A stretch of DNA of 64,000 nucleotides from assembly GCF_018069625.1 (NCBI RefSeq), contig NZ_CP072941.1:6262001-6326000 (forward strand). The letters run 5' to 3'. This stretch comes from Streptomyces yatensis. GTDB lineage: Bacteria > Actinomycetota > Actinomycetes > Streptomycetales > Streptomycetaceae. Of the stretch, positions 1 through 11,785 are shown one piece after another (within the stretch, counting starts at the first letter, position 1; every line of letters begins with the position of its first letter). The notes below the pieces were generated by a model. It was not told where the DNA came from. It saw only the letters and a list, made by a program, of their open reading frames with translations, and made no database searches. Both the position numbers and the translations under genes were made by a program.

Positions 1-180
1 GACTTCGAGCAGCCGGGGGTCGCGGCCATGGTCAACACCGTCAAGAACGAGATATCCAACGGCCCCACCGTGCTCTTCCACGACGCGGGCGGCGACCGCG
101 GCCAGACGGTCGAGGCGCTGCGCCAGACCCTGCCGTGGCTGAAGCAGCAGGGCTACAGCTTCGGTTTCCCGGTGCGCTGA
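1..180 (+). CDS. Polysaccharide deacetylase (NodB-like), C-terminal 59 residues
   Basis: The frame is open from the first base and ends at TGA 178-180, so only the tail is present. The segment GPTVLFHDAGGDRGQTVEAL followed by LPWLKQQGYSFGF matches the last conserved block of carbohydrate esterase family 4 (NodB) deacetylases. There the LFHDxGGxRxxTVxAL motif carries the catalytic His near the end of the barrel. Such enzymes remove N-acetyl groups from chitin oligomers or peptidoglycan outside the membrane. Substrate, signal peptide and metal triad lie outside the window. The gene converges on the YqcI/YcgG gene that follows. Confidence 0.85.
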   Translation, partial: DFEQPGVAAMVNTVKNEISNGPTVLFHDAGGDRGQTVEALRQTLPWLKQQGYSFGFPVR

Positions 181-274
181 CGATTGCCTGTCCGGGCCGC
201 GCCCCGCACCGCCGAGCCAGTGCCGTGTCCGTCACCGGCGGGCGCCATCCGCCCGCCGGTGACAGGCACTCCGC

Positions 275-967
275 TCAGGCCGGGGGCGGACCCGTCAGAG
301 CGGGCTCGCGCTCGCCCTCGCGGGCGGCGAACGGGCACTGCCAGTCGGCGGGCTTGGGGCGGCCGGAGTAGCGGCGGGCCTCGGAGAGTTCCTCGTACTC
401 GAGCAGGTTGGGGTTTATGTCGCCCTGGAGCTGGATGTCCTGCTTGCGGATCTTCTCCGCGAGCCGGTCCCACATCTTGGCGCCCTTGATGCGGTCGAAC
501 TGCTCATGCGAGTTGAAGGCCAGCATCGGGAAGGGAGGACGGCGGCCCCAGCGGCGGTGGGTCTCGTGCAGGCCGATGACGAAGAAGGGGTGACCGGCGA
601 CGCTGTAGGCGAACTCCCTGGTCTGCGGATCGGACGAACGGCCCTCGGCCCAGCGATAGGACCGGGAGTCCTGATCGTGGAGTAGCTGGAGCTGTTTCCA
701 CAGCAGCTCCTCGAACCGCAGCTCATCCACTCCGCGAGGTTGCTCGAAGGTCGCGATGAAGCTCGTGAACGACCGGTGGCTCCAGTCGGCCGAGGCCACG
801 AAATCCGCGAGATCGAGTGCCATCAGCCGGGCCGAATCGTGGGATCCCATCAGGTCGTAGTGACGATGGGTGATGCCACCCTTGCGCCAGGCGGACCGTC
901 CCGCCAGGCAGGCGAATCGTTCCCCCAGAATGAACCGCTCCACCTCGTCCGTTGCGTCCACCGTCAT
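275..967 (-). CDS. YqcI/YcgG family protein (GntA-like heme-dependent N-oxygenase candidate)
   Basis: A 230-residue protein of the YqcI/YcgG family. The typical core is present: an N-terminal block with FACLAGRSAW, a central block with HPFFVIGLHE, and the family signature PPFPMLAFNSHEQFDRIK. The ATG at 967 is chosen because GGAAGG sits just upstream; a TTG at 985 would add six residues. The best-known family member is GntA of guanitoxin biosynthesis, a heme-dependent N-hydroxylase of an arginine-derived substrate, and other members occur in N-N or N-O natural-product pathways. Its position downstream of a one-module NRPS on the same strand, 246 bp away, suggests it oxidises an amino-acid nitrogen before or after loading. 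The substrate is inference only. No transmembrane segment is seen. Confidence 0.75.
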   Translation of the reverse strand: MTVDATDEVERFILGERFACLAGRSAWRKGGITHRHYDLMGSHDSARLMALDLADFVASADWSHRSFTSFIATFEQPRGVDELRFEELLWKQLQLLHDQDSRSYRWAEGRSSDPQTREFAYSVAGHPFFVIGLHETHRRWGRRPPFPMLAFNSHEQFDRIKGAKMWDRLAEKIRKQDIQLQGDINPNLLEYEELSEARRYSGRPKPADWQCPFAAREGEREPALTGPPPA

Positions 968-1213
968 GGCCAGCCTTCCTTCCAACTACGTGCCTCCTCG
1001 CCGGGAGCTCATCTCCTTCTCCACATGAAGGCGCCCACCCTGCTCACCTGCGCAGGAGAGCAGGAGAACGAGATGGGTCGCCTGGCTGAATTGTGATCGG
1101 CGAGGGCCCGATCGGCGAAATCGGGTTGTTGCGGGCCGCCGCTCCGGTGGGCAGGGCGGCCCGCCCACCCGCTCCGAGGGAGCGGCCCGGCCCGGGCCCC
1201 GAGCCCCGGCCCG

Positions 1214-5302
<4,089 letters not shown>

Positions 5303-5555
5303 GCGGCCGCAGGCACCACGCTGACCCTATGAGACGCAATTGCACTCAGTGAGGGGGTCAGGAGACCGTTCGGTGGCGAGAGTGTGAAAATCGCCGAAGT
5401 CCTAGGGATTTACCTGGGGTATCCCCGGCGCCGAGACGGCCGATGGCGTGGATGAGCATGCGTCAGGAGGGCGCGTGTGTCCAGAGCATGTCCGAGAGTT
5501 CACCGAGCGGCAACGCATTGCGCGGACGCCCCTGAGGGCGCCCGCGCAGGGCGTG
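5303..5555. other. Intergenic region upstream of the NRPS
   Basis: This 250-bp stretch lies between the NRPS start and tRNA-Cys and should hold the NRPS promoter. The only structure I see is a short symmetric element, GGGGTATCCCC at about 5417-5427. I cannot assign it to a regulator, and no convincing ORF is present. Confidence 0.35.
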
Positions 5556-5630
5556 TGGAGGCCGTGGCGGGAATCGAACCCACGTAACTCGATTTGCAGT
5601 CGAGCCCCTCAACCACTCGGGCACACGGCC
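5556..5630 (-). tRNA. tRNA-Cys (GCA)
   Basis: On the minus strand the acceptor stem GGCCGTG (5624-5630) pairs with CACGGCC (5560-5566), followed by T and an encoded CCA (5556-5558). The anticodon arm CTCGA-CTGCAAA-TCGAG carries GCA. The T arm has GGTTCGATTCC. All arms can be drawn, so this looks functional. No integrase or direct repeat marks it as an attachment site. Confidence 0.95.
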
Positions 5631-5740
5631 GATGTCGTGCTCTGTTCCCGACGATAGGGCGGGGGTGGGGCGGGCACAACGCCGAGGCGGGGGCTGCCAT
5701 ACGACTGACACACTGCGTTCATGGCCGCCGGGATAGGGCC

Positions 5741-5903
5741 GCGGATACGCATGCCTGGGGGCGCCCGCCCGGATGTGTCCGCCTGGGGCGCCCGCCTGGG
5801 GCGCCCGTCCGGATACGTATGCCTGGGGGTCCCGTCCGGATGCGCCCGCCTGGGGTGCCCGTCCGGATACGTCCGCCCGGATACGCGTGCCCGGGGGCGG
5901 CCG
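5741..5903. repeat. Degenerate tandem repeat, about 27-bp units, five to six copies
   Basis: The unit is roughly CCGGATACGTATGCCTGGGG plus a GC-rich tail ending in CCCGT. Copies differ at several positions and one carries an extra GCCTGGGGCGCCC insertion. The array lies downstream of the alpha/beta hydrolase stop (5913), between it and tRNA-Cys, in a stretch I read as non-coding. It belongs to the wider set of tandem repeats found at gene 3' ends in this window. Confidence 0.8.
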
Positions 5904-5912
5904 GGCTCCGGT

Positions 5913-6791
5913 TCACGGCGTGGGGCGGTGCGTCCCCAGGAAGTCCTCGACCACCTGGCGGAAGAGATCCGGGTCGTCGACCCACGGATAGTGGCCCACC
6001 CCGGGCAGGGCCCGCGCCTGCCCGTCCGGGAAGGACTCGGCGACCAGCTCCCCGGCTCGCATCCCGGTCACCGCGTCCCGGTCGCCGGTGATCGCCAGTA
6101 CCGGGCACGGCACCTCGCGCAGCCGGGCCAGCACCGCGCGCCGCCCCGCCTCGTCGACGCCCTGCCAGAAACCGGCCCGCGGCACCGGCCCGAGCTGCTC
6201 GCCCTCGCTCTCGGCGTGCGCCCGCTGGGGCTCCTCCCAGCGGCCGTACGCCATGGGGGCGGCCCGCAGCAGCAGCCTGCGCACCTCGGCGAGGTCGGTG
6301 GTGTCGGGCAGCAGCTGGACGGCCGTGTACGCCTCCTGCCACCACGGCTCGTCGGCGCGGGACTCGAAGATCTCCCGGGCGTCCTCGGGGAGTTCGCCCT
6401 GCAGTCGCGCGCCCGGGCAGACCACGATCAGCCGGGCGAGCCGCTCGGGGTGGGCGGCCGCGTACGCCTGGGCCGTCGCGGCGGCCGCGTCATGGGCGAG
6501 CAGCGGGAAGCGGGCGAGGCCCAGATGGCGACGGAGCGCCTCGAGGTCCTCGGCGAGTCCCGGGAAGGCGTAGCCACTGGGGTCGACGGCGGGCGGGGAG
6601 TCCCCGGTGCCGCGGCTGTCGGGGATGACGAGGGTGTGATGCGCGTTCAGTCCGCCGAGGTCGCCCAGATACGCGGCGCTGCGCCCCGGCCCGCCCGCCA
6701 GGCAGATCAGCGGCGGCCCCGCTGAGCCGTCCCGGGCCTCCAGGACGCGGTAGGCCAGCTCGGTTCCGTCGTACGAGGTGTAGTGCGGCAT
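5913..6791 (-). CDS. Alpha/beta hydrolase with Asp at the nucleophile position
   Basis: A 292-residue alpha/beta-hydrolase-fold protein resembling proline iminopeptidase-type hydrolases. The GGPG oxyanion motif is at about residues 33-36 (LAGGPGRS), followed by PDSRGTGDS. The nucleophile elbow reads LLAHDAAAATAQ, so Asp101 replaces the Ser of GHSxGG. A late acid (ITGDRDAVTG) and a GVGHYPW histidine are in their usual places. Asp nucleophiles are normal in epoxide hydrolases and haloalkane dehalogenases but not in this subgroup. The ATG at 6791 is chosen as a normal-length start; MLGQADS just upstream is an alternative. It is divergent from the LysR gene. Substrate unknown. Confidence 0.85.
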   Translation of the reverse strand: MPHYTSYDGTELAYRVLEARDGSAGPPLICLAGGPGRSAAYLGDLGGLNAHHTLVIPDSRGTGDSPPAVDPSGYAFPGLAEDLEALRRHLGLARFPLLAHDAAAATAQAYAAAHPERLARLIVVCPGARLQGELPEDAREIFESRADEPWWQEAYTAVQLLPDTTDLAEVRRLLLRAAPMAYGRWEEPQRAHAESEGEQLGPVPRAGFWQGVDEAGRRAVLARLREVPCPVLAITGDRDAVTGMRAGELVAESFPDGQARALPGVGHYPWVDDPDLFRQVVEDFLGTHRPTP

Positions 6792-6972
6792 GGAGTCAGC
6801 TTGCCCCAGCATCGTCATCTTGACCGTGCTTGACCGGGGGGCGTGGTGTGCCGGGTGTGGCGCATGGGTCGTGGGCGGCGGCCCGGGTGACGCAAAAGCA
6901 TCGGTTGGGGTGATCTTGCGCGGGCCCAAATTACGCTTATGGTTTCCGCCCGCTTCTCCGTATGATGCCAAT

Positions 6973-7878
6973 GTGTTCGACTCCCGGCACGTGAAGACGT
7001 TCCACGAGGTGGTCCGCTCCGGCTCCTACTCCGGGGCCGCCCGCGCGCTCGGCTACACCCAGCCGGCCATCACCCAGCAGATGAAGGCGCTGGAACGGGC
7101 CGTCGGCAGTCCGCTGTTCATCCGGGTCGGCCGCGGCATGCGGCTGACCGAGGCGGGGGAGACCCTCGCCCGTCATGCCGACACCATCCTGACCAGCATC
7201 TCCACCGCCCAGCAGCAGATGAGCGCCATCACCCGGCTGCGCTCGGGCCGGGTGCGGGTCTGTGCCTTCCCCAGCGCCAACGCGACCCTCATCCCCGAGG
7301 CCATGGCCCGGCTCGCCGCCGCCCATCCGGGGGTGCGGGTGGAGCTGCTGGAGGGCGAGCCGCCGGACTCGCTGGGGCGGGTGGTGCGCGGGGAGTGCGA
7401 CATCACGCTCGCCTTCACCTATCCCGGGCTGCGCGAGGAGACCCCCGCCGAGCTGGTGGAGATCCCGCTGCTGGAGGACCAGCTGACGGTGCTGCTGCCG
7501 ACCGGGCATCCGCTGGCCAGACGGCGGGCGGTCAAGCTGGCGGAGTTGAGCGAGGAGCGCTGGATCGCCGGGTGTCTGCGGTGCCGCGCCAACTTCCTGC
7601 ACGAATGCGCGGAGCAGGGCTTCGCCCCGGACATCGCCTTCACCACCGACGACAACCTGGTGGTGCAGAGCATGGTCGCGGCGGGGCTGGGCGTGGCGAT
7701 GATGCCGGGGCTGGTGCTCTCGTTCCTGTGCCACCAGAAGGTCACCGGGCGCGCCCTGGACCCCGCCTCGCGCCGCCATGTCTCGGCGTATGTGCTGCGC
7801 GAACATCTGGAGATACCGGCCACCGCGCGGGTGCTGGAGGAGCTGAAGACGGTGGCGGGGAACCGGGTCGGATGCTGA
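6973..7878 (+). CDS. LysR-family transcriptional regulator
   Basis: A 301-residue LysR-type regulator. The start is GTG 6973 (FDSRHVKTFHEVV), because the frame upstream is not conserved-looking. The N-terminal winged helix-turn-helix (about residues 3-62) includes GSYSGAARALGYTQPAITQQMKALE. The effector-binding domain follows, with RVRVCAFPSANATLIPEAM and a late region containing IAGCLRCRANFLHECAEQGF, whose two close Cys residues are uncommon. The gene is divergent from the alpha/beta hydrolase and lies 139 bp before the cysteine-dioxygenase-like gene and the YeiH exporter. I infer that it controls that sulfur operon, since CysB- and CbbR-type relatives often do so. Redox sensing by the Cys pair is speculative. 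Confidence 0.9.
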   Translation: MFDSRHVKTFHEVVRSGSYSGAARALGYTQPAITQQMKALERAVGSPLFIRVGRGMRLTEAGETLARHADTILTSISTAQQQMSAITRLRSGRVRVCAFPSANATLIPEAMARLAAAHPGVRVELLEGEPPDSLGRVVRGECDITLAFTYPGLREETPAELVEIPLLEDQLTVLLPTGHPLARRRAVKLAELSEERWIAGCLRCRANFLHECAEQGFAPDIAFTTDDNLVVQSMVAAGLGVAMMPGLVLSFLCHQKVTGRALDPASRRHVSAYVLREHLEIPATARVLEELKTVAGNRVGC

Positions 7879-7903
7879 GCCCGGCCGTGCGCTGAGCGCG
7901 CAT

Positions 7904-7942
7904 CCATGGGCGCCGTCCATGGGCGCCGTCCATGGGCGCCAT
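7904..7942. repeat. Three 13-bp tandem repeats
   Basis: The unit CCATGGGCGCCGT occurs three times back to back (the third ends in AT), followed by a partial CCAT. It starts 26 bp after the LysR stop and 76 bp before the cupin gene. Each unit contains the palindromes CCATGG and GGCGCC, so a role as a small operator cluster is possible but untested. Confidence 0.9.
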
Positions 7943-8017
7943 CCATAAGCAGCGCTTGGGGACGGCTCAACAAGCTGTCGTTGGACGTGATGGAGTGGGC
8001 GGCAGGACGCTGCCACT

Positions 8018-8641
8018 ATGAGCACCCCGACCGCGTATCCGTCCTCCCGTCTTCTCACGGCACGCCTCGGCGAGCTCGTCGGCGACGTCCGCGAGGCCGT
8101 CGACCGGGGGCTCGCGCCCGATGTGACCGCCTATCTCGTCGGGGAGCGGCTCGCGCCCCACCTCGGCGCGGCCGATCTGCTCACCCCCGAGCAGCGCGAG
8201 GGCGACCCCGACCGCTACCGCCAGCACGTGCTGCACGCCGAGCCCGACGGCAGTTTCTCGATCGTCGCGCTGGTGTGGCTGCCCGGTCAGCGCACGGCGA
8301 TCCATGACCATGTGTCCTGGTGTGTGACCGGCGTCCACGAGGGCGAGGAGCAGGAGCGGCGCTACCGCCTCGTCCCCGACGGCCCGGGCTCGCGGCTGGT
8401 CGCGGTCGAGGACGTGGTCAACCCGCGGGGCGCGGTGTGCGGGTTCGCGCCGCCCGGAGATATCCACAGGGTGTGGAACGCCTGCGGGACGAAGGCGATC
8501 TCGATCCATGTCTACGGGGCGGACATCGCCCGCCTGGGCAGCAGCGTCCGGCGGGTCTACGACCTCCCGACGGCGGACGAGGCCCACGGCCTTCGGACGG
8601 CGGACGAGGCCCACGGCCTTCGGACGGCGGACGGCCAGTGA
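8018..8641 (+). CDS. Cysteine-dioxygenase-family cupin protein
   Basis: A 207-residue cupin of the cysteine dioxygenase family, which oxidises a thiol such as cysteine to the sulfinate using Fe(II) and O2. Metal-binding His residues are visible at 96 and 98 (AIHDHVSW) and 150 (PGDIHRVWNA), with HVYGAD closing the cupin barrel. The C terminus is unusual: a 27-bp unit is duplicated in frame (8570-8623), giving DEAHGLRTA twice, and a third partial copy runs into the stop. The stop overlaps the GTG of the YeiH gene by four bases, so the two are translationally coupled. The exact thiol substrate cannot be told from the sequence. Confidence 0.88.
   Translation: MSTPTAYPSSRLLTARLGELVGDVREAVDRGLAPDVTAYLVGERLAPHLGAADLLTPEQREGDPDRYRQHVLHAEPDGSFSIVALVWLPGQRTAIHDHVSWCVTGVHEGEEQERRYRLVPDGPGSRLVAVEDVVNPRGAVCGFAPPGDIHRVWNACGTKAISIHVYGADIARLGSSVRRVYDLPTADEAHGLRTADEAHGLRTADGQ
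8570..8633. repeat. In-frame 27-bp duplication at the cupin gene 3' end
   Basis: A 27-bp unit beginning ACGGCGGACGAGGCCCACGG is repeated exactly (8570-8596 and 8597-8623), followed by a 10-bp partial copy. It extends the protein tail without a frameshift and ends five bases before the start of the next gene. Confidence 0.95.
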
Positions 8642-9705
8642 CGCTGACCGCCGCGCCCGGCCGGGCGCGGCAGGCTGCCGGATGGCGGCCGCCCGCCACG
8701 GCGTACGGGCTCGGACTCGCGGTGGCCGGGGTCGCGGCCGCCTGGGGCGTCCATTGGCTGCTCCCCGCCGTACCCCTGCTGACCGCCGCCGTGGTGCTGG
8801 GCATCGTCGCGGCGCATCTGCCGGGGGCGCGCGGACTCGTCCGGGGCGTCTGCCGCGCCGGGCTGTCCTTCGCCGGGAAGCGGCTGATGCGGCTCGGCAT
8901 CGTGCTGCTCGGCCTCAAGCTCAGCCTGAACGACGTGCTGGGCCTCGGCTGGGCCACCGTCGCGATGGTCCTGGGCGTGGTCGCGGCCACCTTCTGCGGC
9001 ACCTGGTGGCTGGGCCGCCGGATGGGGCTGCGCGGTGATCAGCCGCTGCTGATCGCGACCGGCTACTCGATCTGCGGGGCCTCCGCCATCGGCGCGGTGA
9101 GCGAGGTGTCGGAGAGCGATGAGCGCGACGTGGCCACCTCCGTGGCGCTGGTGACGCTGTGCGGCACCCTCGCCATCGCCGTCCTGCCGCTGCTCCAGCA
9201 CCCCTTGGGGCTGGACGACGTGGCGTTCGGCCGGTGGGTGGGGGCGAGCGTGCACGACGTGGGACAGGTCGTGGCCACCGCGCAGACCGCCGGGCCGGCG
9301 GCGCTGGGCGACGCGGTGCTGGTCAAGCTGGTGCGGGTGGCCATGCTCGCCCCACTGGTCGCCGCGCTCGCGACGTCCGTACGGGCCCGGGGGCGCGCCA
9401 AGGCGGCGGCCGGAGAGGGGACAGCGGGCGAGGGGGCGAAGCGGCGGCCGCCGCTGGTGCCGCTGTTCGTCCTCGGCTTCCTCGCGATGACCGCCCTGCG
9501 CAGCACGGACCTCCTGTCCACGGCCGCGCTGGACACCGCCGCCCATGCCCAGGAACTCCTCCTCGCCGCCGCCCTCTTCGGCCTCGGCAGCGCCGTCCAC
9601 CTCCCCTCACTCACCCGCACCGGCGCCCGGGTCGCGGCGCTGGGGCTGTGCGCGTGGGTGGTGATCGCGGGGGCGTCGTACGCGGGGGTCCTGCTCACCA
9701 CGTAA
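8638..9705 (+). CDS. YeiH/UPF0324 family putative sulfate exporter
   Basis: A 355-residue polytopic membrane protein starting at GTG 8638, overlapping the preceding stop. It shows the UPF0324/YeiH pattern: about ten hydrophobic segments, the block RLMRLGIVLLGLKLSL, then ATGYSICGASAIGAVSEV and the VHDVGQVVA motif typical of this family. Members are annotated as putative sulfate or sulfite exporters, and the family often sits beside LysR regulators. Coupling to a cysteine-dioxygenase-like enzyme fits removal of the sulfite or sulfate that follows thiol oxidation. A hydrophilic Gly/Lys/Arg-rich loop at about 9380-9450 splits the two halves. Confidence 0.9.
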   Translation: MTLTAAPGRARQAAGWRPPATAYGLGLAVAGVAAAWGVHWLLPAVPLLTAAVVLGIVAAHLPGARGLVRGVCRAGLSFAGKRLMRLGIVLLGLKLSLNDVLGLGWATVAMVLGVVAATFCGTWWLGRRMGLRGDQPLLIATGYSICGASAIGAVSEVSESDERDVATSVALVTLCGTLAIAVLPLLQHPLGLDDVAFGRWVGASVHDVGQVVATAQTAGPAALGDAVLVKLVRVAMLAPLVAALATSVRARGRAKAAAGEGTAGEGAKRRPPLVPLFVLGFLAMTALRSTDLLSTAALDTAAHAQELLLAAALFGLGSAVHLPSLTRTGARVAALGLCAWVVIAGASYAGVLLTT

Positions 9706-10022
9706 GGCGCGTGGCGCGGCCTTCGAGTGCCCGGGGTCACGGCCAGGCCCGCAGGACCGGGGCCCGGGATACGGCCGGGGCCCGGTGCCCGGTCAGGGCC
9801 GGGGCCCGGTCAGGGCCGGGGGAGCGCGGCGAGGGCCGGAGTGCCCCGGGCGCGGCCAGGCGCGGGCGCGCGGCCCAGGGCCCGGCGGTACTGCCAAAGG
9901 TGCCGGGGGCTCGGCCAGGACGTGGGGCCCGCGTCGCGGACGGGGTGCCTAGGGCCAACGGCCGAGCCCGGCTCCGTCCCGCGACAGGTGTGACGTCCGG
10001 GAACGCCACTTACTCTGACGCC
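9706..10022. other. GC-rich intergenic region with a short tandem repeat
   Basis: There is no supportable gene here, although the frame of the next gene stays open far upstream. It contains two 17-bp copies of CCCGGTCAGGGCCGGGG (9788-9804, 9805-9821) and further GGGCC-rich partial copies. I see no clear promoter motif for the MFS gene. Confidence 0.5.
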
Positions 10023-11546
10023 ATGACCCCTCGCGACCCCCATGACGCCGACGCCGCCGTCACGGACAGCGCAGCCCCTCTGCCGCCCCAGGCGTCCCCC
10101 CTCCCACCCGAGCCGCACGACGGAGACCTGGACCTGGACCCGGTCCTGGACCCGGGTCTGGAGGGCGGCGACGACATCGGCGACACCGTACTGGGGCGGC
10201 GCTACCGCGCCCTGACCCTCGGCATCGTCACCGTCGTCTCCCTCATCGCCTTCGAGGCGAGCGCGGTCAACACCGCGATGCCGGTCGCGGCCCGCGCACT
10301 GGACGGGGTCGAGCTCTACGCGTACGCCTTCTCCGGCTACTTCACCGCGAGCCTGTTCGCGATGGCGCTGTCGGGGGAGTGGTGTGACCGCAAGGGGCCG
10401 CTGGCGCCGCTGTTCACCGGGATCGCGGCGTTCGCCGCCGGGCTGCTGGTGGCCGGTTCGGCACAGCAGATGTGGATGTTCGTGGGCGGGCGCGCGGTGC
10501 AGGGCATAGGCGGCGGGCTGGTGATCGTCGCGCTGTATGTGGTGGTCGGCCGCGCCTATCCGCAGCGGCTGCAGCCCGCCGTGCTGGCATCCTTCTCCGC
10601 CGCCTGGGTGCTGCCCGTGATCGTCGGCCCGCTCGCCGCCGGGACCGTCACCGAACACGTCGGCTGGCGCTGGGTGTTCCTGGCCATCCCGGTGCTGGTG
10701 CTGCCGCCGCTCGCGGTGATGCTCCCCGCGCTGCGCGCCCTGCCCCCGAGCGAGCTCTCGGCGGGCATGAACCGCCGCCGCATCCTCCTCGCGCTCGCCG
10801 TCGCGGCCGGCGCCGGGCTGCTGCAGTACGCGGGTCAGGACCTCAGCTGGCTCTCGCTCGTCCCGGCCGCCGCGGGTCTCGCCCTGCTCGTCCCCTGTGT
10901 CCTGCGGCTCCTCCCCGAGGGCACCTTCCGCGCCGCGCGCGGCCTGCCGTCGGTGATCCTGCTGCGCGGGGTGGCGGCGGGGTCCTTCCTGGGCGCGGAG
11001 AGCTTCGTCCCGCTGATGCTGGTGACCCAGCGCGACCTGTCCGCGACCGCCGCCGGGCTCTCCCTCACCGGTGGCGGACTCACCTGGGCCCTGGGCTCGT
11101 ACACCCAGAGCCGCCCCCGCCTGGAGCCGCACCGCGAACGGCTGATGGGCCTCGGCCTGCTCCTCATGGCCCTGTCCATCGCCATGGTGCTCCTGGCCCT
11201 CAGCGACTCCGTCCCGGCCTGGATCGTGGCCGTGGCCTGGGTGATCGGCGGCTATGGGATGGGGCTGGCCATCTCCAGCGGGAGCGTGCTGCTGCTGAAG
11301 CTGTCGCGTCCGGAGGACGCGGGCAGCAACTCCGCCTCGCTCCAGGTCTCCGACGCGCTGGGCAACATCACGCTGGTCGGGCTCAGCGGCGTCCTCTTCG
11401 TCTCCTTCGGCGGCGGCGATGTCGCCGCCACCGGCTCGACCGCCTCCCACCAGCCGGCCGCCTTCGGCGCGGTCTATGTGGCGATGACGGCGGTGGCGCT
11501 GGTGGGGGCGTGGGTGACGACGCGGTTGCGGCCCGTCACCGCGTAG
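10023..11546 (+). CDS. MFS drug-efflux-type transporter (DHA2-like)
   Basis: A 507-residue major facilitator. An acidic, proline-rich cytoplasmic N-terminus (about 50 residues) precedes transmembrane segments that begin at ALTLGIVTVVSLIAFEASAVNTAMPVAAR. Motif A-like GEWCDRKGP follows helix 2, and GRAVQGIGGGLVIVALYVVVGRAYP carries motif C-like glycines. About 12-14 membrane spans are expected, typical of proton-coupled DHA exporters. The ATG at 10023 is chosen because it gives a normal N-terminus; upstream codons are compositionally unlike protein. The substrate is unknown. The stop at 11546 abuts the toxin-antitoxin operator. Confidence 0.9.
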   Translation: MTPRDPHDADAAVTDSAAPLPPQASPLPPEPHDGDLDLDPVLDPGLEGGDDIGDTVLGRRYRALTLGIVTVVSLIAFEASAVNTAMPVAARALDGVELYAYAFSGYFTASLFAMALSGEWCDRKGPLAPLFTGIAAFAAGLLVAGSAQQMWMFVGGRAVQGIGGGLVIVALYVVVGRAYPQRLQPAVLASFSAAWVLPVIVGPLAAGTVTEHVGWRWVFLAIPVLVLPPLAVMLPALRALPPSELSAGMNRRRILLALAVAAGAGLLQYAGQDLSWLSLVPAAAGLALLVPCVLRLLPEGTFRAARGLPSVILLRGVAAGSFLGAESFVPLMLVTQRDLSATAAGLSLTGGGLTWALGSYTQSRPRLEPHRERLMGLGLLLMALSIAMVLLALSDSVPAWIVAVAWVIGGYGMGLAISSGSVLLLKLSRPEDAGSNSASLQVSDALGNITLVGLSGVLFVSFGGGDVAATGSTASHQPAAFGAVYVAMTAVALVGAWVTTRLRPVTA

Positions 11547-11581
11547 TACCATTCTGGCCCCAACAGTGGTACCGTTTTGGT
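11547..11581. promoter_or_regulatory. Probable operator/promoter of the toxin-antitoxin pair
   Basis: Direct repeats TACCATTCTGG (11547-11557) and TACCGTTTTGG (11570-11580) lie 23 bp apart, about two helix turns. An inverted pair GTACCA/TGGTAC is also present. The site fills the whole gap between the MFS stop and the antitoxin ATG. It fits cooperative binding by a ribbon-helix-helix antitoxin and suggests a leaderless transcript. Confidence 0.6.
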
Positions 11582-11785
11582 ATGGCTATGAATCTCCGAC
11601 TGCGCGACGACCAGCAAGAGGCGCTCAAGCAGCGGGCCGAGGAGGAGGGCCGCAGTATGCACGCCATAGTGCTTCAGGCGATCGATCGGTATCTCGAGCA
11701 AGAGGCGGACCGGGAGTCGGTCCAGCGCCTGGGGGCGAAGTACGCGGCACGCCACGCGGACCTTCTGCGGAGGCTGGGGGAGTAA
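11582..11785 (+). CDS. Ribbon-helix-helix (CopG/Arc-type) antitoxin
   Basis: A 67-residue protein starting MAMNLRLRDDQQEALKQRAE and continuing SMHAIVLQAIDRYLEQ. This is the beta-helix-helix pattern of Arc/CopG DNA-binding domains, in which the short N-terminal strand (NLRLRD) contacts the operator. The remaining 20 residues form a basic tail likely to fold on the toxin. No Shine-Dalgarno sequence is evident before ATG 11582; ATG 11588 is an alternative. Its stop TAA is directly followed by the GTG of the Doc-like gene, so the pair is an operon and probably autoregulated through the repeats upstream. Confidence 0.88.
   Translation: MAMNLRLRDDQQEALKQRAEEEGRSMHAIVLQAIDRYLEQEADRESVQRLGAKYAARHADLLRRLGE

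Noticed and set aside
5741..5903. CRISPR-like array
   Set aside because: Units are contiguous and degenerate with no unique spacers, and no cas gene is present.
9159..10022. Upstream extension of the MFS frame
   Set aside because: Most of it overlaps the YeiH gene in another frame and the remainder is repeat-rich DNA, so the ATG at 10023 is preferred.
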